Shown here piece after piece: positions 16,435-25,727 of a stretch of 64,000 nucleotides of DNA. The stretch spans positions 310,001 through 374,000 of the forward strand of contig NZ_JAFLNL010000003.1 of NCBI RefSeq assembly GCF_017313785.1, given 5' to 3'. The stretch's first letter is position 1; each line of letters opens with the position of its first letter. Below the pieces are notes generated by a model. The model was not told where the DNA came from. It ran no database searches and saw only the letters and a list, made by a program, of their open reading frames with translations. Made by a program: the position numbers and the translations under genes. This DNA comes from Flagellimonas aurea. Lineage in GTDB: Bacteria > Bacteroidota > Bacteroidia > Flavobacteriales > Flavobacteriaceae.

Positions 16435-16921
16435 CTTGGAAAAGGTTTGGTGATTCATATTGGGACATCTGCTCCAAGACCTTTTTGGCCTCTTTGTTAT
16501 CGGGGTCTAGTGCCAAGATCTCCTTGGCGGCTTTGATCGCCCTCTCATGGTCTTTCATCGGGTTGAAGTCCTTATCCTTGATCAGGCTCTGCAAGGCGGT
16601 GGCCTTCTTGCCCACGGATTCTTTCTGTTTCTTGGCCTTTGCCGTCCTGCCCTCTGAAACCTTTAGTGATGCTTCATAGGCCTCCACGCTGTCGAACATG
16701 GTCTTTGTGCGCTCCAATGGTCTTTGGACGGCCTCGAAGAACTTGTTGTCCATTTCCTCGACACTTGCCCGTAGGCTCAATGGTCTTAGGGATTTCAGTC
16801 CCTTGTCATCGGCATGGCTCTTGGGCAGAACGGACACCGATACCTCTCCATCGGAAAAGGTGATGCTCAGCCCCAACTGTCGTATCCCCGTTTTTTCAAG
16901 GGATGAAAAAAATTGGTTCAT
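16421..16921 (-). CDS. PRTRC system protein E
   Basis: A 166-residue protein and the first gene of the PRTRC operon. The N-terminus FFSSLEKTGIRQLGLSITF, then VSVLPK and LRPLSLRASVEEMDNKFFEAV, fits PRTRC protein E: a beta-strand pair followed by a helix with the E-E-x-D motif. The C-terminal half is a lysine-rich coiled coil ending in a TPR-like helix (KAAKEILALDPDNKEA). It is soluble. An inverted repeat sits 20 bp upstream of the start, which suggests regulated expression of the whole block. Confidence 0.8.
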   Translation of the reverse strand: MNQFFSSLEKTGIRQLGLSITFSDGEVSVSVLPKSHADDKGLKSLRPLSLRASVEEMDNKFFEAVQRPLERTKTMFDSVEAYEASLKVSEGRTAKAKKQKESVGKKATALQSLIKDKDFNPMKDHERAIKAAKEILALDPDNKEAKKVLEQMSQYESPNLFQDADR

Positions 16922-16940
16922 AAACGATGTATTTAACTGT

Positions 16941-16965
16941 TTTACAATTGATTAACTATTGTAAA
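16941..16965. promoter_or_regulatory. Inverted repeat upstream of the PRTRC operon
   Basis: Perfect 8-bp arms TTTACAAT and ATTGTAAA separated by 9 bp, centred about 30 bp before the PRTRC E start. On the minus strand a TATATTTA sequence, one base off the Bacteroidota -7 box TAnnTTTG, overlaps the distal arm. The layout fits an operator for a dimeric repressor. The rest of the gap to 17302 holds only a terminator and no gene. Confidence 0.5.
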
Positions 16966-17040
16966 TATACGATCAGGGGGTGGGCAGGGCAGGGTAATCC
17001 GAGGAAATATCCACCATTTTCTTCTTCCTCCCTTTCCACA

Positions 17041-17063
17041 AAAAAAGCACCCGTCAGGGTGCC
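17041..17063 (-). terminator. Rho-independent terminator after the AbiE pair
   Basis: On the minus strand a GCACCC-TGAC-GGGTGC hairpin is followed directly by seven T residues. It lies downstream of the AbiEii gene and upstream of the PRTRC operon, so it separates the two transcription units. Between it and the AbiEii stop (17064-17302) I see no gene. Confidence 0.8.
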
Positions 17064-17302
17064 ATGTCCCATGACAGCATCCATGGGTCGATAGGGGTCG
17101 TAGTCCCATTTTATGGGTAGGGAAAAGAATGATCCGAGCGGCGGGAAGATAAATGCAAGTGGGCGTTTTTTCGCCCGCTTGCTTATGCGCGGTTCCGAGG
17201 GGGTTGAACGCCCTGACCGAAGGGAAGGGTCTTCAACTTCCGCAGGAACAGGGATGACAGCGTAAAATATACTTCATTATGGTAATCCTGCCCATTCTGT
17301 TC

Positions 17303-18340
17303 TTATTTTTTGGGAGGGGGAAATTCCATTTTCATTTTCCAATCCAAGGCATTCAACTTTTCCAAAAAAACTTGGATTCCTTGTATCAGATCTTTGTACG
17401 TCGGGGAATCCCCATAAATCATCTGTTCCTGCATTGTCCTATAATCGGCCTGCCAAGCTTCTTCAAGATCCGAAGGTGGGATGGGCCGTATAGTCTGGGG
17501 TTGGTGCAGGTTATAATCCACTCCGCCAAGTCTTGTGAACACATATCTGTGGCTGACAATGGTTTCATATAATCCTTTGTCATGGATGGCATTGGTCGCA
17601 AATTCCGTTTTCGCCAATTGATAGATATCATAAAGGTGGCGGCTAAGCCTATCCACCCTTATCTTTTCCTTGGGACGTTGGAATTCCTCGTGCAAAAGGA
17701 ACAGTTTTTCCAAAAAAGTCCTTTCGGGCGTTACGGATGGGACCATCACCGGAGGCTCTATGAATTCGTCATCGGGATATTGTTCATCCACAAAGGAACT
17801 TATCGGTTTGGGGCTAAAAGGTTCCCTTAGGGAACGGCAACCGATCTCGACCTGGACCCTTGGCTGTATGTATCCGGGGGATTTGGTGATATGGGGATAG
17901 TAGATTTCTATGATACGTGGATCTTGGTCGCTTGATTCGGCGGGAACGATATTGAAACCGACATCATTGAATCCGTTCTCCGTGAACCGTCTTTGCAGTT
18001 CAGGGTAGAATTCCCCTGAAATGTAGGAACTTGTTTCTTTCCTGAGTTTCGTGAGCTGTTTTTTTGATAGTTCCCCGGAATACCCAAAAAAACTACGGTC
18101 AACGGCGAGGTCAATATCCTCGCTGAACCGTTCTATCAGTTTCCATGCCTTGCTCAAGGATGTCCCGCCCTTGAACACCAAATGTTCACCTATTCCCATT
18201 TCAAAGATCGTCCTCAATGTATGGACGACCCACCAGTCCTTTTCAACTGCAAAATCGGGCACTCCCGTTCTGTTCCCTACATTTTGACAGATGGCCAGTT
18301 TATCCTCTTTGGGGATGTTGTAAAATGTGGTTTTATCCAT
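17303..18340 (-). CDS. AbiEii-type nucleotidyltransferase toxin
   Basis: A 345-residue AbiEii/AbiGii-family protein. The signature LVFKGGTSLSKAWKLI followed by FSEDIDLAVD is the nucleotidyltransferase G-G-T-S-L and D-x-D pair that binds metal and NTP. Known AbiEii toxins are bacteriostatic nucleotidyltransferases controlled by a separate antitoxin (type IV toxin-antitoxin), and the systems give phage resistance or stabilise mobile elements. The gene overlaps the antitoxin-type gene by 8 nt and lies second in the operon, the usual AbiEi-AbiEii order. Length is typical, and the catalytic motifs look intact. Confidence 0.9.
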   Translation of the reverse strand: MDKTTFYNIPKEDKLAICQNVGNRTGVPDFAVEKDWWVVHTLRTIFEMGIGEHLVFKGGTSLSKAWKLIERFSEDIDLAVDRSFFGYSGELSKKQLTKLRKETSSYISGEFYPELQRRFTENGFNDVGFNIVPAESSDQDPRIIEIYYPHITKSPGYIQPRVQVEIGCRSLREPFSPKPISSFVDEQYPDDEFIEPPVMVPSVTPERTFLEKLFLLHEEFQRPKEKIRVDRLSRHLYDIYQLAKTEFATNAIHDKGLYETIVSHRYVFTRLGGVDYNLHQPQTIRPIPPSDLEEAWQADYRTMQEQMIYGDSPTYKDLIQGIQVFLEKLNALDWKMKMEFPPPKK

Positions 18341-18935
18341 TGTCCAAGCTCTTTTCCATAATTTTCTGTATCCATACCGGTGCCAGTTCTATATCATGGA
18401 GCAGGTCCTTTTGGTCTTCTTTTTTCAAAAGGGCCATGATTTTTGCTTTCTCCTCTTCCGTTAATCTGTCCTTTCCAATTTCACGGAGGGCCTGTATCAC
18501 CAATCTGCTTATCCCGCCCTTGGCCGATAGATTCTTGGGGGTGGTCTTTTTCAGTTTTATGCTTCGTTTGCCCAGTTTTATTTCCCTGGGGGCTCCATCG
18601 GTAAGGAAGACAAGTTTCATGGGCACTTGTGTACTGAGCCCCAGCGCACTTAGGGCATATGCCCCGGTGGGCACCAACCTTATCTTGTCCCTTTTGGCTA
18701 TGGCCATTGCGATTTCCTCTGCCGTTGGCAATACCTCCCCTGCATATTTGCTTATTTTGGGACGCACATAGATTCCCTGGGCCACCCTTTGTACATAACC
18801 TTCCTTTTCCAATCTATGGAGGGCCAAACGAACCGCTTCGGATGAACCCAGTCCCCGAAAGTCATCAGGGAACAATAGCTCTCCCCGTTTCTTCCTGGAA
18901 ATACTTTTTTTTATTTTGGATTCGATACTCTCCAC
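18333..18935 (-). CDS. AbiEi-like antitoxin/transcriptional repressor (DUF6088-type)
   Basis: A 200-residue protein. The N-terminal winged-helix part runs ESIESKIKKSIS, FPDDFRGLGSSEAVRLAL, then RLEKEGYVQRVAQGIYVRP, as in DUF6088/AbiEi antitoxins, and the C-terminal half contains the basic ALREIGKDRLTEEEKAKI stretch. I choose the GTG at 18935 as start: it gives the family's usual N-terminus and leaves the palindromic operator and a TAAATTTG promoter box outside the gene. A start at 19040 would translate through both. Family members repress their own operon through inverted repeats and neutralise AbiEii. Confidence 0.85.
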   Translation of the reverse strand: MESIESKIKKSISRKKRGELLFPDDFRGLGSSEAVRLALHRLEKEGYVQRVAQGIYVRPKISKYAGEVLPTAEEIAMAIAKRDKIRLVPTGAYALSALGLSTQVPMKLVFLTDGAPREIKLGKRSIKLKKTTPKNLSAKGGISRLVIQALREIGKDRLTEEEKAKIMALLKKEDQKDLLHDIELAPVWIQKIMEKSLDNG

Positions 18936-18944
18936 TGGTTTATT

Positions 18945-18975
18945 TTGTAACAAATTTAGCAAATATTTGTTACAA
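18945..18975. promoter_or_regulatory. Palindromic operator and promoter box of the AbiE operon
   Basis: Perfect 11-bp arms TTGTAACAAAT and ATTTGTTACAA with a 9-bp spacer lie 9 bp upstream of the GTG start. On the minus strand a TAAATTTG box (18951-18958) matches the Bacteroidota -7 element and sits within the operator. A bound antitoxin would therefore block transcription. This fits the known negative autoregulation of AbiE systems. Confidence 0.75.
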
Positions 18976-19055
18976 TAATTTTTCCATGAAAGCTTTTTTA
19001 CCATTTGGTATTGTACCCGAGGGTATAAAATTGGAACCATGGCCTTGGCAACAGT

Positions 19056-22000
19056 TCATAATGATCGGCCCGTCCCTACATCCAAGGACTCCGAATGGGA
19101 CATCACCGATTTTTCCGGTTCTTTTTCCTTATCAGTAATATCCACATCGAACTTTTTGTCCAGTTCATCGTTGATCTGTTCCATTCTCGTTTCCATCTCC
19201 TTGAGGTCGTCCAATTTATCAAAATCAAGGTCCAATATTTTTTGGTTGGCGGTAATGTGGTGTCCATGGTCAAGGGCCAGTTCCTTTTGGTCCTTGATCG
19301 ACCGGGGAATCTTGGAAAGGGCATTGTACATGTAATCGGCCACGCTCTTGGGGTTCACAACGATCCGTCTGGCCCCATGTCCATAGGTCGCATTGTCCGT
19401 GCGGACAAATAGGGAATGGGTCTCCATATCCTCTATCCTGATGCAGAGGCTTGCCCCATCCATCTTTAGGACCTGATGTTCCGAAACCATGCCCTTGCGC
19501 TTTTCAAAAAAATCGATAATGGCCTGTCCAATATCCGTATCCTGGGTGTTGGACGGAAGCCCCATCGCATTTCTGATAATACCGTAATAGGTTTCCTTGC
19601 TTTCCATCAATTGCCATAACGGTAGGTCCCTTTCGAGCTTTTCAATGTTCTTGGACACCTTTTCCCTCTCCCTGGAATGGAACCGGATGTTGTTCTCCGC
19701 TTCAAGCCTGTTCCGTTTGAAAATGGACCGTTCCAGTTGCAGCTCTTCCAACCTCTTGCCCAGTTGTTCCTTTTCCAGGAAGAGCGGGTCGTTCTTGGCC
19801 ACGGCCAACAGGGTCTTGTAATCGATGGAACCGTTGTCGTCCACTGGGCCCATATCCAGTCTGTTGAACTGGATGGTTCCGTTGGTAATCTGTTCGATAA
19901 AGTTCTTTTTGGTATTGACATTGTTGAGCATCAGGGCATCGGTGGAGTTCTCGACGATATAAAAGGAGATAATGACCTTATTTTCCCAATATTTTTTGGC
20001 CATTTCATTCCCTTTCCTTGCCCCCCTTCCGTTACGCTGGTCCACGTCCGTGGGTCGGTGGGGAATATCGACATGGTGGATCCTGACCATCCTACGTTGG
20101 ATATTGGTCCCGGTTCCCAATTTTTCCGTGGAGCCTATAATGATACGGTACTTGCCGGAGTTCAGGTCATCAAAGCATTGGAGCCTTTTGCCATCGGTCT
20201 TGAAATCGTGGATGAACACCACCTCTTCGGACGGGACATCGTATTCCTCGGTCAGGATCCGCTTGATCTCCGAATAAACGTTAAAGGTGTCCTTTGGGGT
20301 GCCCAGATCGGAAAAAATCGCTTGGGTCCCCTTAAAATTGTTGCTCTCGGTATAGGTCCGATAGACCTCACGGGCGATGATCCGCAGTTTTGCCTCCCCG
20401 GGATCCTCCAGATCGGGGTTGAGCAATCTGGGATCGATGGAGGCATGGCGCATATGGTGCAGCGCAATCAAGGACATTGCCCCCTTTTGATCCTCGGTAT
20501 AGGTCTTGTTGCCATACAGATAATCACTGTTACCGGTCCCAAGAAAGGTCTTTATTTGTTCAAAATAGGCCAACTGGCCCTCGGTGGGTTTGATGGTATG
20601 TACATCCATCACCGCTTTGGGCCGATCGATATGGTGGGTCCGTGCATTGACGATGATGGATATTTCATTGTACAGGGTGGACAGCAATTTCATTTTCTTG
20701 AAGGAGCGGAACCGCTCACGGACCTTGTAATCTCCGGAGACCGTGGGCTCGAACTCATAGGATTTATTGGCGAAAACCTGGGCCCACTGGTCAAAGGAAG
20801 CTATGTTCATTTCCTTGAGCCTTTCCGGAATGAGGTACTTGAACAGAACGTACACCTCGGTTATGGAATTGGAAATAGGCGTGCCCGATAGAAAAGTGGC
20901 TTGAAAGTCCTTGCCCCTGGACCTTTGGAGGGTCCTGATCGCCGTGTACAGGTTTTTGCTCCTTTCAGATCCGGTACTGGTGTTCAGGCCTGCCACCCTG
21001 GAATGCCTGGTGGTGTACATCAGGTTCTTGAACTTATGGGATTCGTCGACCATGATATGCTCAAATCCCAATTGGTCGAAGGTCAATATCCTGTCCTTCC
21101 CTTTTTCGATCTGGTGGTAAACGTTCTGGAGCTGTGCCTCCAGGTTTTCCTTTCTGATCTCCAGCCCCTTCAGCACCCTTTTGTTGATATCGTACTTGTT
21201 CTCATAGATCACTCCCAGGTCCTTTTCCAGATTGTCCAGTTCCTCTTGGATGATTTCCTTGATGATCTCGGGGGACTGCGGTATGAACTTGAAGGTATCG
21301 TGGCTCATCAATACCACATCGGGACGTTGGGAGACGACCTTCGCAAAAAAGGCGTTCCGCTTTTGGATTCCACCGACCTCCCTGTCGTTGGCCACCAACA
21401 GTTTCATTTGGGGAAAGGCATTGCGGAACTCCTTTTCCAACTGTACCACGGTCGATCTCAGGCCGATGATCACCGTCCTTTTGGACAGGCCGAGTTCACG
21501 GAGCTTTTCGGTGGAAAGTGCCATATCCAGGGTCTTTCCGAAACCGACCTCCTTATTGACCAACAGTCCTTGGTTGATGATGATCCCGGCCACGGTGTCC
21601 TTTTGGCTAAGGTAAGGTTCAAAATGCCTCAATCCCTGGAACTCCAGATAGCTCCCATCGTACTTGGGCATGATCTTGGCATCATAGATGGAGTAAAATT
21701 GGAACTCCAACGACTTTTTGAGTTCGCTGTTCCCGATTACATATTCGTTGAATTCCCTGTACATGATCTCGAACTTTATGTTCACCTCCTGCATCTTGGT
21801 CTTGTCGGTCCTTTTAAAATCCCCGGACCCCTTCGATATATAGGGTATGGTGGAATTCAGGGCTCCTTCCAGAATGTCCTTGAAACCGTAGTATCGGTGT
21901 TCGGAACTGACGTAAAACTTTTTGACGCTCGCATAGTCGTATTTTTCGATCTTGACCATGTATTTTGACGTGGTCTCATTGTAACTTATGTGTGCCAATG

Positions 22001-23927
22001 TCCCATAGGTGTCAAAAATAAAGGATTGGGTTACCTCAATGGGAAACCAGGGCTCATGGATCTTGACATCGAGATCCTCGAACGGGGTGATCGGCGGGTT
22101 GACCTTTTCCAGTTCCAAAATGGACCGGGAGAGGATGTCCCTGTCCACAAAGGAACGGAACTCCCCAAAGTCGTTGTTCCGGTACCATTGTATCTTTTTA
22201 TGGATGACACCGGACACAAACAGATATTTTGGGACAAGCCTACACCCATCTTCGGTCGGGTCGATGAACAACAGGCCCTTGGAAAGGGATTCCCCGATCA
22301 CCGTTTCCTTGGACATATCAGTACGCCCGGCAATGGCAGCGATATCGATCCTATTGTACCGGTTCAGGGAAAAATAAATGGCATCCTGTAGGGTCAACAG
22401 TTCGGGGCTTTCTTCCACTTGTGGGGCCCAAGGGGTCAAAAGAAATTGGCCCTTGGCAAAAGTCCCTTGTTCAGGGCTTTCCAATGCCAATACCAAAGGT
22501 CCCTGGACATCTAGGGTCACTAAATGGTAATTGGCCTTGTCGTTCAGGTTCCCATATTGAAAAAGGAACACGTCGTATTGATAGTTCAGGTCCTCCCAGA
22601 TTTTCTGCCCATCTACGACCTTGGGTTCCAAGAGTTTCAAATAGGTGTCCCGTAGGGAGATGATCTTGGTCAGTTTATCGAATTCGGCCGGGTTGGTCTT
22701 CAGGTAGTAATACTGTCCTGAATCGGTGATCTTTGCAATTTTTTGTTCCGCCACGATCAGGTTGCCCGGTCTTAATGGGCCTTCATATGACTGCTGAGGG
22801 TTTCTAGGCACAGCGGCCTTATCCGTTTTTTTCTCCGTTATGATTCTGGATTTTATGCTCGATGGTCTAAAGGTTATCAAGGCCTCCCTTATGGCGGGTT
22901 CGATCGTGGCAATATTGTTGGGGTTCTTTACGGTATAATCGGAATGGTCATAAAGTCCTCCCGGTTCCATCGTACCCATGATATTTTCGGGATGGGCATC
23001 AAAATAGGCATTCATTTGGATTTCGTTGTCTTCAAGATTGACCTTTGCCGTTCCCATGAAAAGTCGGTTCCTTTCTTTCTGTTCCAAGGATGGGTTCTTG
23101 GCACGGCTTTTTTGGAAGACCAGGATATCGCCGATCACCGAGGTGTTTTCCTGCTCAAAGGCATTGTCCGGTAACCTGACCCCGCCCAAAAAATCATTGT
23201 CCTTAATGATATTTTCACGGATCTGCCCATATTTTGCCTTATCGAGGAAATTCTTGGTACATATCAATACCACCATTCCCCCCGGTTTGGCCAATTCCAG
23301 ACTTTTATGGACAAAGTAGCTATGGACATTGCTGGTAAGCCCGTCCCTTAACGGGTGGCCCGCCAGATCGGGGTCGAAGACCTTATTGGCCCCAAAGGGA
23401 ATGTTGCTGATGACCAGATCATAACTTTTGGCAGCATCGCTCTGGCCGATACCCTCAAATGGGATGCCGAAAACCCGGACATTGTCACTGTGCTTGAAAT
23501 TATGTTCCAAGATCCTTGCGGTCAGGATCTCCTTTTCAAAGGCCGTGACGTTGGCCTTGGGATATCGGCGCAACAGTTCCCTGATGATAAGCCCGTTCCC
23601 TGCACTTGGCTCCAAAATGGTCCTAGGGGTAAAGTCGGGTATCCCGGCCAAAAAATCCATCATGGCCCGGATTACGGGCACTGGGGTATAAAACGAGTTC
23701 AGGGAACCCTTTTTCAGGCTGTCCACAAGGGTATCTGTATACGTATCGCCCACATACTGGTTCAATGCACCTAAAAACCGTTCCCGGTATTTTTCATTTT
23801 TGAGGATGTCGAAGATATTGCCGAACCCTGGATTGTTGATGAAGGTATGCCCGAGGGTGTCCGAATTTCGCAATGCGTCGATGGTCCGGACCATAAAGTC
23901 CAGATATTTCTTTTTTGAGTATTTCAT
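19056..23927 (-). CDS. N6-adenine methylase / SF2 helicase, DarB-like
   Basis: A very large 1623-residue protein with two parts. The N-terminal DNA methyltransferase has motif I EPSAGNGL near residues 106-113 and motif IV SNIPFG near residue 175. The central SF2 helicase has a Walker A variant EVGFGKT near 795, VDESHKF (Walker B) near 960, LSGTPISNS (motif III) near 1013, and a C-terminal GSTEKLGTGTNIQRR with RNGRGARKGN (motifs V-VI) near 1300. Coiled coils follow. Such fusions occur on Bacteroidota conjugative elements and resemble the phage P1 antirestriction protein DarB. The likely role is protecting or processing element DNA on entry. Motif IV NIPF differs slightly from the usual NPPF/Y, so methylation activity is uncertain. 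Confidence 0.85.
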   Translation of the reverse strand: MKYSKKKYLDFMVRTIDALRNSDTLGHTFINNPGFGNIFDILKNEKYRERFLGALNQYVGDTYTDTLVDSLKKGSLNSFYTPVPVIRAMMDFLAGIPDFTPRTILEPSAGNGLIIRELLRRYPKANVTAFEKEILTARILEHNFKHSDNVRVFGIPFEGIGQSDAAKSYDLVISNIPFGANKVFDPDLAGHPLRDGLTSNVHSYFVHKSLELAKPGGMVVLICTKNFLDKAKYGQIRENIIKDNDFLGGVRLPDNAFEQENTSVIGDILVFQKSRAKNPSLEQKERNRLFMGTAKVNLEDNEIQMNAYFDAHPENIMGTMEPGGLYDHSDYTVKNPNNIATIEPAIREALITFRPSSIKSRIITEKKTDKAAVPRNPQQSYEGPLRPGNLIVAEQKIAKITDSGQYYYLKTNPAEFDKLTKIISLRDTYLKLLEPKVVDGQKIWEDLNYQYDVFLFQYGNLNDKANYHLVTLDVQGPLVLALESPEQGTFAKGQFLLTPWAPQVEESPELLTLQDAIYFSLNRYNRIDIAAIAGRTDMSKETVIGESLSKGLLFIDPTEDGCRLVPKYLFVSGVIHKKIQWYRNNDFGEFRSFVDRDILSRSILELEKVNPPITPFEDLDVKIHEPWFPIEVTQSFIFDTYGTLAHISYNETTSKYMVKIEKYDYASVKKFYVSSEHRYYGFKDILEGALNSTIPYISKGSGDFKRTDKTKMQEVNIKFEIMYREFNEYVIGNSELKKSLEFQFYSIYDAKIMPKYDGSYLEFQGLRHFEPYLSQKDTVAGIIINQGLLVNKEVGFGKTLDMALSTEKLRELGLSKRTVIIGLRSTVVQLEKEFRNAFPQMKLLVANDREVGGIQKRNAFFAKVVSQRPDVVLMSHDTFKFIPQSPEIIKEIIQEELDNLEKDLGVIYENKYDINKRVLKGLEIRKENLEAQLQNVYHQIEKGKDRILTFDQLGFEHIMVDESHKFKNLMYTTRHSRVAGLNTSTGSERSKNLYTAIRTLQRSRGKDFQATFLSGTPISNSITEVYVLFKYLIPERLKEMNIASFDQWAQVFANKSYEFEPTVSGDYKVRERFRSFKKMKLLSTLYNEISIIVNARTHHIDRPKAVMDVHTIKPTEGQLAYFEQIKTFLGTGNSDYLYGNKTYTEDQKGAMSLIALHHMRHASIDPRLLNPDLEDPGEAKLRIIAREVYRTYTESNNFKGTQAIFSDLGTPKDTFNVYSEIKRILTEEYDVPSEEVVFIHDFKTDGKRLQCFDDLNSGKYRIIIGSTEKLGTGTNIQRRMVRIHHVDIPHRPTDVDQRNGRGARKGNEMAKKYWENKVIISFYIVENSTDALMLNNVNTKKNFIEQITNGTIQFNRLDMGPVDDNGSIDYKTLLAVAKNDPLFLEKEQLGKRLEELQLERSIFKRNRLEAENNIRFHSREREKVSKNIEKLERDLPLWQLMESKETYYGIIRNAMGLPSNTQDTDIGQAIIDFFEKRKGMVSEHQVLKMDGASLCIRIEDMETHSLFVRTDNATYGHGARRIVVNPKSVADYMYNALSKIPRSIKDQKELALDHGHHITANQKILDLDFDKLDDLKEMETRMEQINDELDKKFDVDITDKEKEPEKSVMSHSESLDVGTGRSL

Positions 23928-24165
23928 AGATCGTGAGTTAAGGAATTTTCCGGACCGTCCATTAAGGCCGGCCCTGCAGGGATTGTTCCCCTGCTTTAAG
24001 GTTATAATGCCATAGTGTTATGTTCTTTTAAATGTTAATGCCGACGCATCAAGGTCAATGGAGATTGTTACCACGTTCAGGTTCTTTGGCCCTGTCCAAT
24101 TGGATCCTGGCCGAAACAACTGTTCTGCTGTCCGGGCCGTTAATGCCAAGGATGGATCTCATGAC

Positions 24166-24450
24166 CTATAGTTTTAGCATGTTCTGTTCTTTGGGTTTCT
24201 TGATCTGCTCCTTTTCCAGACCATATAGCATTGGATCGAATCCATAGGGGTAATCATTGCCATCAAATGTGCGTGGTTTTCCTAGGTCTTGGAACACAAA
24301 GTCCCGTAACGGAAAAGAAGGTTCCCCCGTTTTCGTGGTATGATGGGGCACCCCCTCCACAAGTACATAATGGGTCCCCGATCCATCCCTTACGATCTCC
24401 CTTTGCCAATGGTCATACCGGTCCGTTCTGGTGATTGTTCTTGTTTTCAT
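24166..24450 (-). CDS. Hypothetical element protein (94 aa)
   Basis: A 94-residue soluble, highly charged protein (TRTDRYDHWQREIVRDGSG, then YPYGFDPMLYGLEKE). Not recognised. It starts 3 nt after the stop of the 423-residue gene, so it belongs to the M23 peptidase - 423 aa - 94 aa operon. About 240 bp without any visible gene separate it from the methylase-helicase, which may have its own promoter there. Confidence 0.6.
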   Translation of the reverse strand: MKTRTITRTDRYDHWQREIVRDGSGTHYVLVEGVPHHTTKTGEPSFPLRDFVFQDLGKPRTFDGNDYPYGFDPMLYGLEKEQIKKPKEQNMLKL

Positions 24451-24453
24451 GGT

Positions 24454-25725
24454 TCATATATTTAGCGTGTTTTCGATTTTCCTTATGTCCAGTTTCTGTT
24501 CTTTGATCGCATCCAGTGCCATCTGTAGATTTTCTGAATCCGAATAATGGGTCCGTAGGTGTTGGATGACCGGCCCATTGACAGGCCTGAAATGTAGTTC
24601 TTCATCATTTCGACCAGTTTCGGCAAAGTACCATTGGCCATCCATATAATGTCTTTTTAGATAAGCGGTCCGTCCACCGCTTTCCAATCGGATCGCACCC
24701 TTTTCGATCACAAAGTCCTTTTCCTTTACGATCTCTTTGGCCAGATAGTACTTGACCTTGGCACTATGGACAGGGGATTCCATGGCCTCCCTGAAAGTTG
24801 TCCAGTCCATCCCCTGGGTCTTTTCGACGTTCGTTTTGCCAATGTACAACTGCCCCTCCTTGATGCCGAGGACAAGTCCGAACCTGAGCTTGGCAATCCG
24901 ATCGACCCGTTCGTTCCGGAGCATTTCTTGGATCTCTTCACGGGTTAGGTGCAGCAAATCCGTAGAGGTCTTGAGAAAAGGTTGAAAGACAAGATAATGT
25001 GCATTGGCCTCCGTCAACCTTAGGATCTCATGGCCTTTTATCGATGCTGGGATCAGGATCGGTCTGTGCAGATGCTCCAAGGGATGCTCCAATACCCCTG
25101 CATCCAATGGCAATACCCCCTTCCCAAAGTACTTATTGGACCTAAAGGACTTTTCGATAATGAGGTCATACATTTTACCGAGGGATTCGAAATCGGATGG
25201 AACGGTCCTTTGGATGTCCCTTGCAAAAAAGGAATGTCCGAACTCAAGTCCGTCAGTTGCCTTTGGATGGAGGCTGGACAATCTTCCCAAAAGTTCCGGC
25301 CAACCCAATGGTTTCCACATGGGAATGTTATCATGGTCCCTCAGGGCCATAACGGGGGCCTTCCGATGCCTATCGTACCCGAACCGGATCGAGGCCAGGA
25401 GGTCGTCATTTTCCCTGACCTTGATGGTTCCCATGGCAACCACTCCTTGGTCGAGTTTCACCAACCCTTCTTTTTTCCGATGATAGGAAATCAGGCTGTT
25501 CAACGAAGCATCCGAATGCCCCGATTTGGCCATATCCAGGTTCCTGAGGTACTTGAGCCTTTGGATGTCCTGGATGTCCTCCGGGCGGACCCTTTCATAT
25601 TCCAACGTGGCAAAGTCCCTAAAGTCCCTGTTCAACAATCTTTCCTTAAGGTTCCATAATCTGGCCATGAGCTTTCTTGCCCTTTGCCATGGGTCTGGTC
25701 GTCCGCTTTCCTGTAATGGCTCCAT
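24454..25725 (-). CDS. Hypothetical element protein (423 aa)
   Basis: A 423-residue soluble protein I do not recognise. It has a helical basic N-terminus (WQRARKLMARLWNLKERLL) and a central mixed region containing HDNIPMWKPLGWPE. Later segments (VLGIKEGQLYIGKTN; GQWYFAETGRNDEELHFRP) look like small beta domains of the kind seen in DUF3945/DUF4099-type proteins of Bacteroidota mobile elements. It starts 2 nt after the peptidase stop. Location suggests a DNA-processing or element-maintenance role, but nothing in the sequence proves it. Confidence 0.6.
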   Translation of the reverse strand: MEPLQESGRPDPWQRARKLMARLWNLKERLLNRDFRDFATLEYERVRPEDIQDIQRLKYLRNLDMAKSGHSDASLNSLISYHRKKEGLVKLDQGVVAMGTIKVRENDDLLASIRFGYDRHRKAPVMALRDHDNIPMWKPLGWPELLGRLSSLHPKATDGLEFGHSFFARDIQRTVPSDFESLGKMYDLIIEKSFRSNKYFGKGVLPLDAGVLEHPLEHLHRPILIPASIKGHEILRLTEANAHYLVFQPFLKTSTDLLHLTREEIQEMLRNERVDRIAKLRFGLVLGIKEGQLYIGKTNVEKTQGMDWTTFREAMESPVHSAKVKYYLAKEIVKEKDFVIEKGAIRLESGGRTAYLKRHYMDGQWYFAETGRNDEELHFRPVNGPVIQHLRTHYSDSENLQMALDAIKEQKLDIRKIENTLNI

Positions 25726-25727
25726 AA

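Noticed and set aside
19677..21968. Long plus-strand open frames (404 and 355 codons) inside the methylase-helicase gene
   Set aside because: They are antisense to a gene with clear motifs; the GC-rich codon pattern of the real gene leaves the opposite strand open by chance.
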